64,000 bases of DNA, from contig NZ_CP083373.1 of NCBI RefSeq assembly GCF_017488845.2, positions 558,001 to 622,000 of the forward strand, read 5' to 3'. Of the stretch, positions 50,815 to 58,530 are shown one piece after another. Within the stretch, counting starts at the first letter, position 1. Each line of letters opens with the position of its first letter. The position numbers were made by a program, and so were the translations under genes. Origin of the DNA: Ensifer canadensis. GTDB lineage: Bacteria; Pseudomonadota; Alphaproteobacteria; Rhizobiales; Rhizobiaceae. The notes below the pieces were generated by a model that had not been told where the DNA came from, made no database searches, and was given only the letters and a program-made list of their open reading frames with translations.

Positions 50815-51759
50815 ATGAAATCCATGTACATGGCAGCCGTTCTGGCCGCCTTAATGGGAACGGCTGCGTCCGCGGAGACGATCGGCGTCTCGATGCAGAG
50901 CTTCGACAACAATTTCCAGACATTGCTACGACAGGGACTCGACGCGAGAGCTTCTCAGATAAGCGGCGTCAACCTTCAGATCGAAGATGCTCAAACCGAC
51001 ATTTCCAAACAGCGCAGTCAGTTGGACAACTTCATCGCCTCGGGCGTGGATGCGATCATCATGACGCTTGCAGATACGTCGGCTGCCCCTGGCATCAGCG
51101 AAGCAGCGCAGAAGGCTGGCATTCCATTGGTCTACCTCAATCTTCAGCCCGACAATGTCGATACGCTACCCGAAAAGCAGGCCTATGTTGGCTCGAAAGA
51201 GACCGACTCGGGGAAGTTGGGTGCCGAGGCTGCCTGTGAGCTCTTGAAGGCAAAAGGAAAAGCAAGCGATGCCCAGGTCTACATCCTGATGGGAGATTTG
51301 GCGCATCAGGCTTCGCGGGATCGCACCTCTTCGGTGAAGGAAACGCTGGCGGCGGGCGATTGCAAGGGCGTGACAATTGCTGACGAGCAATCCGCTGCCT
51401 GGACACGCACCAATGCGATGGATCTGACCACGAATTGGATCACCGCCGGCCGACCCATTGACGTGGTGTTTGCCAACAATGACGAGATGGCGATTGGTGC
51501 CATTCAGGCGCTGAAAGCGGCGGGCGTATCGATGGACGATGTAATCATCGTTGGTATCGACGCGACGCAGGACGCACTGGCGGCCATGGCGGCAGGCGAC
51601 CTGGACGTCACGGTATTCCAGAACGCCAAGGGCCAGTCAGCGAGCGCCGTCGATGCGGCGGCAGCATTGGCTCAGGGCAAGAGTATCGAGAAGGCGGTCT
51701 GGGTTCCCTTCGAGCTCGTCACGCCCAAGAACATGGCCGAATACGCCCATCAGAACTGA
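50815..51759 (+). CDS. mocB: Periplasmic sugar/cyclitol-binding protein, MocB-like
   Basis: 314 residues: signal peptide MKSMYMAAVLAALMGTAASA, then a ribose-type binding fold (TIGVSMQSFDNNFQTLLRQG, FIASGVDAIIMTLAD, and FANNDEMAIGAIQALKAAGV). No permease or ATPase gene is in this operon, so it must work with a transporter from elsewhere; the importer at 43044-45890 is one candidate. MocB is the rhizopine-binding protein of characterised moc loci, which fits its position between mocE and mocF. GGAGG lies eight bases before the ATG. Confidence 0.75.
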   Translation: MKSMYMAAVLAALMGTAASAETIGVSMQSFDNNFQTLLRQGLDARASQISGVNLQIEDAQTDISKQRSQLDNFIASGVDAIIMTLADTSAAPGISEAAQKAGIPLVYLNLQPDNVDTLPEKQAYVGSKETDSGKLGAEAACELLKAKGKASDAQVYILMGDLAHQASRDRTSSVKETLAAGDCKGVTIADEQSAAWTRTNAMDLTTNWITAGRPIDVVFANNDEMAIGAIQALKAAGVSMDDVIIVGIDATQDALAAMAAGDLDVTVFQNAKGQSASAVDAAAALAQGKSIEKAVWVPFELVTPKNMAEYAHQN

Positions 51760-51770
51760 TCCTCCCACGA

Positions 51771-51798
51771 CTGGCGCATCGCCATTGCGTTGCGCCAG
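51771..51798. promoter_or_regulatory. Hairpin after the binding-protein gene
   Basis: CTGGCGCA and TGCGCCAG form an eight-base stem around a 12-base loop, 11 bases after the stop of the binding-protein gene. No T-run follows, so transcription should continue into the reductase gene. Confidence 0.5.
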
Positions 51799-51822
51799 GC
51801 CATTTCAAGCTGGAGATAGAAC

Positions 51823-53028
51823 ATGGGCGGTATCGTCATTATCGGGGCCGGAGAATGCGGTACTCGAGCGGCCTTTGCGCTGCGCGAAGCAGGCTTCTTA
51901 GAAGCCGTCACGCTCGTCGGTTCGGAACCTCACCTGCCCTATGAGCGCCCGCCGTTGTCGAAACCGATCGAGGGTGCGGTCCAGTTGAAGCCGATCTGCG
52001 GAGCGCAGGCGCTGGAAGCTTCCGGCATCGACTACCTTCAGGGTGTCTCGGCGTCGAGCATTGACGTGGAAAGCCATACCGTTGCGCTTAGCGACGGGCG
52101 GGTGTTGACCTATGGAAAGCTGCTTCTGGCCACTGGCGCGCGTCCGCGGCGGCTGACATGCCCCGGCGCAGAACGCGCGCTGGACTTCCGCACCTATGCG
52201 GATGCTGAGACGATCTTCTCTGGTGCCGAGATCGGCAAGAGCGTCGCGATCGTCGGTGGCGGCCTGATCGGAATGGAACTCGCAGCCGTGCTGCGCAAAA
52301 AGCGCGTTGCTGTCAGCATCATTGAAGCTGCGCCAAAGCCGCTTGGGCGCGCCGTACCCACGCGTTTCGCCGCAAAGCTTCATGCCAGGCATCTGGGCGA
52401 GGGCGTGCAGTTCCATCTCGGACAAGGGGTGGCCGAAATCACTGATGATGCCGTTTATCTCGCCGATCGTGTCGTGGTGCCAGCCGACATTGTCGTCGCA
52501 GCGATTGGAGTTCAGCCCGATATGGCGTTGGCCGAGTCGGCAGGGCTTGCGACCGGCAATGGCGTCCTGGTGGATATTTCCCTTCGCACCAGCAATCCGG
52601 ACATATTCGCGGCCGGAGACTGCGCGGCGGTTTCGCTGGCGAGCGGCGGGCATGTCCGGTTAGAGAGTTGGCGCAATGCGCGTAGCCAGGCCGAGACTGC
52701 TGCCCGCAACATGGTGGGCGGCAACGATGCATTCCTGGCCATCCCCTGGTTCTGGACCGACCAATATGATCTGGGCTTGCAGGTCGCGGGTTTGCCGCAG
52801 CCCGCTCATCAGGCAGTCGTGCGTTGCCTCGAAGAAGGAGAGCTGGAATTTTATCTGGACGGCGGGCGGCTCGTCGCGGCGGCAGGACTGGGCGCTGGCA
52901 ACACCATTGCCAAGGATATCAAGCTGGCCGAGATGTTGATTGCCGCCGGCGCCGCTGTCGATGCAGCGTCATTGGCTGACCCGGCGGTTAATCTGAAGAC
53001 GCTTCTGAAAAGCGCGCGGGCCGCGTGA
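51823..53028 (+). CDS. mocF: FAD-dependent ferredoxin reductase, MocF-like
   Basis: 401 residues. The FAD-binding IIGAGECGTRAAFALRE motif is at residues 5-21, the NAD-binding IVGGGLIGMELAAVLRKK is near 140, and the second FAD contact IFAAGDCAAVS is near 260, followed by the C-terminal reductase domain. It belongs to the BphA4/rubredoxin-reductase-like class that reduces Rieske or 2Fe-2S ferredoxins with NADH. A GGAG sits nine bases before the ATG. Completes the three-component oxygenase of this operon. Confidence 0.85.
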   Translation: MGGIVIIGAGECGTRAAFALREAGFLEAVTLVGSEPHLPYERPPLSKPIEGAVQLKPICGAQALEASGIDYLQGVSASSIDVESHTVALSDGRVLTYGKLLLATGARPRRLTCPGAERALDFRTYADAETIFSGAEIGKSVAIVGGGLIGMELAAVLRKKRVAVSIIEAAPKPLGRAVPTRFAAKLHARHLGEGVQFHLGQGVAEITDDAVYLADRVVVPADIVVAAIGVQPDMALAESAGLATGNGVLVDISLRTSNPDIFAAGDCAAVSLASGGHVRLESWRNARSQAETAARNMVGGNDAFLAIPWFWTDQYDLGLQVAGLPQPAHQAVVRCLEEGELEFYLDGGRLVAAAGLGAGNTIAKDIKLAEMLIAAGAAVDAASLADPAVNLKTLLKSARAA

Positions 53029-53050
53029 TCAAATCGGCGGGGAGGGGGCA

Positions 53051-53896
53051 ATGCAATCACTTTTGGTGTTTCAATCACTTTGGGCGATGGAACTGCGCAG
53101 CAGCAGACGCTCCGAATTCACCCTCGAGGAGAAGGTCGAGCGGATCGCTCAAGGAGGCTTTGATGGTGTAAGCGCGCACTGGCACGACCGAGCGTATGTG
53201 CGGCGGCTTCACGCCCTGCTGCGCCAATTCGGGCTTCAGGTCGAAGGCCAGTGTTTTCCAACGACCATAGATGATCTCAAGCCGGTTCTTGAAAACGCCG
53301 CCGAATTCGGTGTTCACCATATCTGCCTGCAACCCGACGTTCGTTTGCGCCGCGTAGAAGATTGCCTGCCACTTCTTGAAGGTTGGCAACAACTGTCGGA
53401 GGAAGCGAGAATTCCTGTTTTGATCGAGACTCATCGCGATCGGATGACCACCGACCTCTTCTTCACCTTGGACCTTCTTGATCGTCTTCCTAATCTGAGG
53501 CTACTGGGAGATGTGTCCCATTTCCTCGTCGGGCGCGAGTTTTGCTGGCCCATCTCCGACGAAAATCACCGACTGATCGAGAAGATTCTGGACTGCTCCT
53601 GGGCATTCCACGGAAGAGTAGCCTCACGAGAACAGGTCCAAATCGAGATCTCCTATCCTCACCATCGCCCTTGGGTGGATCTCTTTCTCGGCTGGTGGGA
53701 ATTTGGTTTTCGCAGTTGGCAAAAGCGGGCAGGGGCGAACGACAGCCTCGCATTCGTCTGCGAACTCGGCCCCAAACCCTATGCGATAACAGACCGCTTC
53801 GGCGAAGATACTACAGACCGTTGGGAGGAATCCCTGGCGCTGAAGCAACATGCTCGTGATTTGTGGGCGAAGGTCTCAACCGGCCCCCTGACCTAA
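53051..53896 (+). CDS. mocC: Sugar phosphate isomerase/epimerase-like protein, MocC-like
   Basis: 281 residues of the xylose-isomerase-like TIM-barrel family. Metal-type residues occur in VLIETHRDRMTTD, LLGDVSHFLVG, HGRVASREQVQ and FVCELGPKP. MocC of rhizopine loci belongs to this family and is required for catabolism, although its reaction is not settled. The gene follows the reductase by 22 bases with GGAGGGGG before the ATG. It may act on scyllo-inosamine or an inosose-like product after demethylation. Confidence 0.72.
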   Translation: MQSLLVFQSLWAMELRSSRRSEFTLEEKVERIAQGGFDGVSAHWHDRAYVRRLHALLRQFGLQVEGQCFPTTIDDLKPVLENAAEFGVHHICLQPDVRLRRVEDCLPLLEGWQQLSEEARIPVLIETHRDRMTTDLFFTLDLLDRLPNLRLLGDVSHFLVGREFCWPISDENHRLIEKILDCSWAFHGRVASREQVQIEISYPHHRPWVDLFLGWWEFGFRSWQKRAGANDSLAFVCELGPKPYAITDRFGEDTTDRWEESLALKQHARDLWAKVSTGPLT

Positions 53897-53918
53897 TCAA
53901 ACTATCGGAGATATTATT

Positions 53919-55046
53919 ATGGATGTACGCGCCGCCGTCGCCGTTCAGGCCGGCAAGCCGCTGGAAGTGATGACCGTTCAGCTCGAAGGCCCGCGGGCCG
54001 GCGAGGTGCTGGTCGAAGTCAAGGCCACCGGCATCTGCCACACCGACGATTTCACGCTTTCCGGCGCCGACCCCGAAGGTCTGTTCCCGGCGATCCTCGG
54101 CCATGAGGGTGCCGGCGTCGTCGTTGATGTCGGCCCGGGCGTGACCTCGGTCAAGAAGGGCGACCATGTCATCCCGCTCTATACGCCGGAATGCCGGACC
54201 TGCCCGTCGTGCCTGTCGCGCAAGACCAACCTGTGCACGGCGATCCGCTCGACCCAGGGCCAGGGCCTGATGCCGGATGGCACCTCGCGCTTTTCGATCG
54301 GCAAGGACAAGATCCATCACTATATGGGCTGCTCCACCTTTGCCAATTACACCGTGCTGCCGGAGATCGCGCTGGCCAAGGTCAACCCCGACGCGCCGTT
54401 CGACAAGATCTGCTATATCGGCTGCGGCGTCACCACCGGCATCGGCGCGGTGATCAACACGGCCAAGGTCGAGATCGGCGCGACCGCGATCGTCTTCGGC
54501 CTCGGCGGCATCGGCCTCAATGTCATCCAGGGCTTGCGCCTTGCCGGCGCCGACATGATCATCGGCGTCGACCTCAACAACGACAGGAAGGCCTGGGGCG
54601 AACGCTTCGGCATGACCCACTTCGTCAATCCGAAGGAGGTTGGCGACGACATCGTGCCTTACCTCGTCAACATGACGAAGCGCGGGGCCGACCAGATCGG
54701 CGGCGCCGATTATACCTTCGATTGCACCGGCAACACCAAGGTGATGCGCCAGGCGCTCGAAGCCTCGCATCGTGGCTGGGGCAAGTCGGTGGTCATCGGC
54801 GTTGCCGGCGCTGGCCAGGAAATCTCCACCCGTCCGTTCCAGCTCGTCACCGGCCGCAGCTGGATGGGCACCGCCTTTGGCGGCGCCCGCGGCCGCACCG
54901 ACGTGCCGAAGATTGTCGACTGGTACATGGAGGGCAAGATCGAGATCGATCCTATGATCACCCACACGATGCCGCTCGAAGACATCAACAAGGGCTTCGA
55001 TCTGATGCACTCGGGTGAAAGCATCCGCAGCGTGGTTCTATTTTAG
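53919..55046 (+). CDS. adhC: S-(hydroxymethyl)glutathione dehydrogenase (class III alcohol dehydrogenase)
   Basis: 375 residues with the zinc sites of class III ADH: catalytic ATGICHTDDF and LGHEGAG; structural PECRTCPSCLSRKTNLC; Rossmann FGLGGIGLNVIQG. It oxidises the formaldehyde-glutathione adduct to S-formylglutathione. Placed 23 bases after the mocC-like gene, it would remove the formaldehyde released by oxidative O-demethylation. Codon use is markedly more GC-rich and uniform than in the preceding genes, suggesting a chromosomal housekeeping origin before joining this operon. Confidence 0.9.
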   Translation: MDVRAAVAVQAGKPLEVMTVQLEGPRAGEVLVEVKATGICHTDDFTLSGADPEGLFPAILGHEGAGVVVDVGPGVTSVKKGDHVIPLYTPECRTCPSCLSRKTNLCTAIRSTQGQGLMPDGTSRFSIGKDKIHHYMGCSTFANYTVLPEIALAKVNPDAPFDKICYIGCGVTTGIGAVINTAKVEIGATAIVFGLGGIGLNVIQGLRLAGADMIIGVDLNNDRKAWGERFGMTHFVNPKEVGDDIVPYLVNMTKRGADQIGGADYTFDCTGNTKVMRQALEASHRGWGKSVVIGVAGAGQEISTRPFQLVTGRSWMGTAFGGARGRTDVPKIVDWYMEGKIEIDPMITHTMPLEDINKGFDLMHSGESIRSVVLF

Positions 55047-55406
55047 TCCAATGAAGGATCACGGTCGACCGGTCGGAATTCCATAAACCCCTCAGGGAAT
55101 AGGGCAGCCCTCCACCTGTCCTATGCCGAGTTCCCGCTCGGCAAGCGGCGACCGCATTTGTGGTCGCCGCAACAAAATCGCGTAACAAAATCGCAGAATG
55201 TATCGACGGAACGCGGCGGTTGCAGCGATGGTGGCTTCCCCTGAGGGAGCATCAAAGCGGTGCCCTGCTCGGGTTGCACTCAGGATGAGAGCAGGCCGGT
55301 GTGGCTCCACCTACGTTTGAGACACCGGCCTCTTCGCCTGGGACGGAAAAATTCACACGGCCAAGCGCGAAGTTTGCATCGCCGCAGTTTTTCCAGAAGC
55401 TAAATT
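55047..55406. other. Intergenic region with hairpins between convergent operons
   Basis: 360 bases without a supported gene. GGCGACC/GGTCGCC (55147-55168) and GGCCGGTGT/ACACCGGCC (55294-55330) can form stems but neither is followed by a good T-run. AACAAAATCGC occurs twice at about 55170-55195. It separates the ends of adhC and the lsrG-like gene. Confidence 0.45.
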
Positions 55407-55718
55407 CTAAGCCGTCTTCTCAAGAAAGTCTGCCATCTCGGCGTTGTAGTAGACCTTGGTCCGTGGACCAGCAAGAATTGGGTCAATCATGCGGACGCAC
55501 TCTTTGTAGTGCTCAGTCTTGCGATGGTCCTCCAGAGCCTCGGCCGATTGAAAGACTTCATAGATCAGGAACGTGTTTTCGTCCTGCGGATCGCGCAAAA
55601 CATCGAAGCGCAGATTGCCGGGCTCGCGGCGTGTGCCCTCGTAGTTGATGCGAAAGGCTTGGAGAAATTCGGCCGCATGGCCTTCCTGGACCTTGATGCT
55701 GACCATCTGAATGAGCAT
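55407..55718 (-). CDS. lsrG: LsrG-like AI-2 phosphate-processing enzyme (ABM fold)
   Basis: A 103-residue antibiotic-biosynthesis-monooxygenase-fold protein (MLIQMVSIKVQEGHAAEFLQ) with LRFDVLRDPQDENTFLIYEV and a His-containing HRKTEHYKECVR helix, as in LsrG. LsrG isomerises phosphorylated autoinducer-2 and so helps end its signalling. The length and context (beside the AI-2 kinase and LsrR) support the name. AAGGAAA precedes the ATG; the gene follows lsrK in the same direction. Confidence 0.8.
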   Translation of the reverse strand: MLIQMVSIKVQEGHAAEFLQAFRINYEGTRREPGNLRFDVLRDPQDENTFLIYEVFQSAEALEDHRKTEHYKECVRMIDPILAGPRTKVYYNAEMADFLEKTA

Positions 55719-55772
55719 GTCGTTTTCCTTGGTAAAGTTAGAGCGGCACGCTGGTGCGTGCGAAGAAAGGGT

Positions 55773-57335
55773 TTAGAGACCGGGAGCCTTCCACATGGCG
55801 GTGGTGACGCCTTCATCGACCAGTTGACGTTGAAGAGCGTAGGCTCGGGCCCAACGCTCGCCGGCATTGTCGTAGATCGCCTTGTGTTCGAGATTGGGTT
55901 CGAAGTGTCGGTCCCAACGAACCCAGCTTTCGGCGGCCTCGACGAAATTGCGGTGGAATCCAACGCCGATTGCCGCCGACGCGGCACAGCCGAGAGCAGT
56001 CGCCTCCTTGACGACGGGTGTTACCACCGGCAAGCCGGTTGCATCGGAGAGGATTTGTGACCAATGGGCGGACTTGGAGGCGCCGGCCGCAAAGACGATC
56101 TTGTCAGGTATTTTGCCGGAGAGTTTGAAAATGGCGGCAAGGTTGCGGGCCGCAACAATGGCGGCGTTTTCCTGCAGAGCGCGAAAGATTGCCGCCTTGC
56201 CGGATTTTTCCGGATCGATGGAGAGGTTCAGCAGTGACGGGGCCGCGTGATACCATTTTCCATAGTGCATCACGTCCGAGAACACCGGGATGATGCCGTA
56301 CGCACCTGGAGGAACAAGGGCCGCCTTCTGCTCCAGCAAGCGATAGGCGTCGCCGCCGGGGCCGACGGTTGTGATTTCCTCAGCGCCGAAGCTGTCGCGG
56401 AACCACCGCATCACGATGCCGACGAAGAAGCTGATTGCCTCGGCCTGGTTGAGACCCGTGACGACGTGGGGGTTGATACGCAAATCCATCGACGGATCCG
56501 TAACAGACGGCGCCACATTGACCACCTGCTGCCAGAAGGTGCCACCAAGCACCGCGCAGTCACCTTCGTTGACGACCCCGAGACCGGCGGCGCCGATCTG
56601 GCAGTCACCGCCACCCATGACGACCGGCGTGCCGGCGGCAAGACCGGTTTCTTGCGATGCCTGCGAAGTAACGCGGCCGATCACAGCGCCCGGCTCGGCA
56701 CTCGGCGGGAAGATATCGTCACGCATACCGACCTTGGACATGGCATCCGGAAGCCAGTTGCGCGCCGCCAAGCTATAAAGACCGGTCGTGCCAGCGTTCG
56801 AAGGATCGCTCGCGATCACGCCTGAAAGCCGGGCGAGCACCCAATCCGAAAGCATGCTGACGCGATGAACACGATCGTAGACGTCGGGAAGGTTGCGCTT
56901 CAGCCAGAGTAGACGGGGCAGGGCGCCCAGCGCAAAGGTTTGGCCGGATTGGGCATAGAGTTCCGCCTCAAGCTGCGGAAAGTCCTGCTTCAGGTCGCGA
57001 ACCTCGTTGTTGGCGCGGCTGTCGACATTCGCGCAAGCCCAGATTTCGCGACCGTCGCGATCATAGGCGACAATGGCTTCGCGCATGCTGGTGGCACTGA
57101 CGGCCGCAATATCGGCTGCCGGGATCCCCGCATCAGCAATGACGCGGCGGATCGCCCGCGCCAAAAGTGTCCAGTTGCCCGTAACATCGAAATCCATCGA
57201 GCCGGCAAAGCGCGGATCAGTCTTGTGCCACCACTCATGCTGGGCGCTGGCGATCTGGTTGCCGTCGTGGTCGAAGATGACGGCGCGGCCGCTGCCCGTG
57301 CCAGCGTCGACGGCCAGGAGATATCTTGCGTTCAT
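55773..57335 (-). CDS. lsrK: Autoinducer-2 kinase, FGGY family
   Basis: 520 residues with the FGGY kinase layout. The N-terminal phosphate-binding AVDAGTGSGRAVIFD is at residues 9-23, MREAIVAYDRDGREIWACAN follows, and the second ATPase half has IVFAAGASKSAHWSQILSD. Length is close to E. coli LsrK (530). It phosphorylates AI-2 as it enters the cell, producing the form bound by LsrR. It begins eight bases after the lsrR stop. Confidence 0.85.
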   Translation of the reverse strand: MNARYLLAVDAGTGSGRAVIFDHDGNQIASAQHEWWHKTDPRFAGSMDFDVTGNWTLLARAIRRVIADAGIPAADIAAVSATSMREAIVAYDRDGREIWACANVDSRANNEVRDLKQDFPQLEAELYAQSGQTFALGALPRLLWLKRNLPDVYDRVHRVSMLSDWVLARLSGVIASDPSNAGTTGLYSLAARNWLPDAMSKVGMRDDIFPPSAEPGAVIGRVTSQASQETGLAAGTPVVMGGGDCQIGAAGLGVVNEGDCAVLGGTFWQQVVNVAPSVTDPSMDLRINPHVVTGLNQAEAISFFVGIVMRWFRDSFGAEEITTVGPGGDAYRLLEQKAALVPPGAYGIIPVFSDVMHYGKWYHAAPSLLNLSIDPEKSGKAAIFRALQENAAIVAARNLAAIFKLSGKIPDKIVFAAGASKSAHWSQILSDATGLPVVTPVVKEATALGCAASAAIGVGFHRNFVEAAESWVRWDRHFEPNLEHKAIYDNAGERWARAYALQRQLVDEGVTTAMWKAPGL

Positions 57336-57343
57336 CGTGATGC

Positions 57344-58300
57344 TCAGTCCTTGATCTCGAGCAGGCCGGCTGCGGTGGTTTCATCGGTGATGAGGATACC
57401 GACGAATTTTCCCCGCAATGCAGAATGGATGGCTTGTACCTTTTGCAGGCCGCCTGCCGCGGCCACGACCTTTTCGGCGCGCGACAGGGTCGCGAGCTTC
57501 ACCCCGATCACGCGATCGTGCAGCGGCAGATCGAGCACCTCGCCCTGTTCATTGTAGAACTGACAAAGGATGTCTCCGACTGCGCCCTTGCGGCGCAGCG
57601 GCTCCACTTCATCAGGGGTGACATAACCGGAGCGCACGACCGTCGAGGCAGGCGAAAGCTCGCCGATACCAACGAGCTGAAAGGATGCGTTGAGCGCCAT
57701 GTCGAGCAGGTTGGCGACTGCCGGTTCAGAGGAGAGGTTGCTTGCAACCTGCGGGTCTCTGACGACAAGAGGGGCGGGGACGAGATGGACGCTGCTTCCC
57801 CAATTGGCGGTGCGCATACCGTCTACATAGGTTCCGACGCCGCCGGTGAGGCTGACGAGGCCGATATCGCGTTCATTGGCGAGATGGCCGAGCCGCTGAA
57901 TCGTGTTGCTGACGGTGGCGCCCCAGCCAACCGCCAGGAGGTCGCCATGCTGCAGGCGCTGCATGAGGAACTGGGCGGCCGCCTGGCCCAGACGGTCGCT
58001 CGGATCCTGATCGGGCAGTTGCGGCACGACATAGGCCTCCAGCAATCCGTAGCGCTCCTTGATCTGACGTTCGAGTGCCAGACATCCCTGATAGCGCGAA
58101 TTGATGCGCACCTGGATAATGCCCGAACGCCGACCGCTTTCCAGAAGACGCGACACCTTGATGCGCGACATGTTCAGCCGTTCGCCGATCTCGTTCTGAG
58201 TCAAGCCGTCATTGTAGTAGTACCAGGCAATGCGGGTGAGGGTCTCCTCGTCCGCATCCGCGTAACTCCACTCGCCATTGTCCGAAGCCATGCGGCCCAT
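57344..58300 (-). CDS. lsrR: LsrR-type SorC-family repressor
   Basis: 318 residues. The N-terminal HTH (GLTQNEIGERLNMSRIKVSR, residues 33-52) is followed by a sugar-phosphate-binding SorC domain (RLGQAAAQFLMQRLQHGDLL, then VGWGATVSNTIQRLG). LsrR represses the lsr genes until phospho-AI-2 releases it. The gene is divergent from lsrA across a 230-base control region. Its own start is at 58300; the extra ATG upstream in frame is not needed. Confidence 0.85.
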   Translation of the reverse strand: MGRMASDNGEWSYADADEETLTRIAWYYYNDGLTQNEIGERLNMSRIKVSRLLESGRRSGIIQVRINSRYQGCLALERQIKERYGLLEAYVVPQLPDQDPSDRLGQAAAQFLMQRLQHGDLLAVGWGATVSNTIQRLGHLANERDIGLVSLTGGVGTYVDGMRTANWGSSVHLVPAPLVVRDPQVASNLSSEPAVANLLDMALNASFQLVGIGELSPASTVVRSGYVTPDEVEPLRRKGAVGDILCQFYNEQGEVLDLPLHDRVIGVKLATLSRAEKVVAAAGGLQKVQAIHSALRGKFVGILITDETTAAGLLEIKD

Positions 58301-58530
58301 TCCTTTGGGTTGTTGTGATCATTTGAATATTGCAAAAACATTTGATACGTCAACGGTGTTGAGCGCCGAAATAATTTATTGATCGGCAACCGACTGATAT
58401 TGCGCGATTATTTGCGCGTCTGGTCCTCATGTAGTCATTTCCATCTCCGTTCGACACGGATGACCATATTGACGGTGGTAGGGCGTTATGATCACATGAT
58501 GGTAACCGAATACATTTGAACAGGTGGGGA
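58301..58530. promoter_or_regulatory. lsrR/lsrA divergent control region
   Basis: AT-rich region holding three copies of CATTTGA: 58320-58326, 58339-58345 and 58513-58519. Two of these extend to CATTTGAA-A/C-A. Such repeated half-sites flanking both promoters are the expected form of LsrR operators. GGTGGGGA before 58531 is the lsrA ribosome site. Confidence 0.5.

Noticed and set aside
53811..55010. 399-codon open frame on the minus strand over the formaldehyde dehydrogenase gene
   Set aside because: Antisense to a clearly recognised class III ADH; the translated product is repetitive His/Asp/Arg/Ala, the usual shadow of a GC-rich gene.
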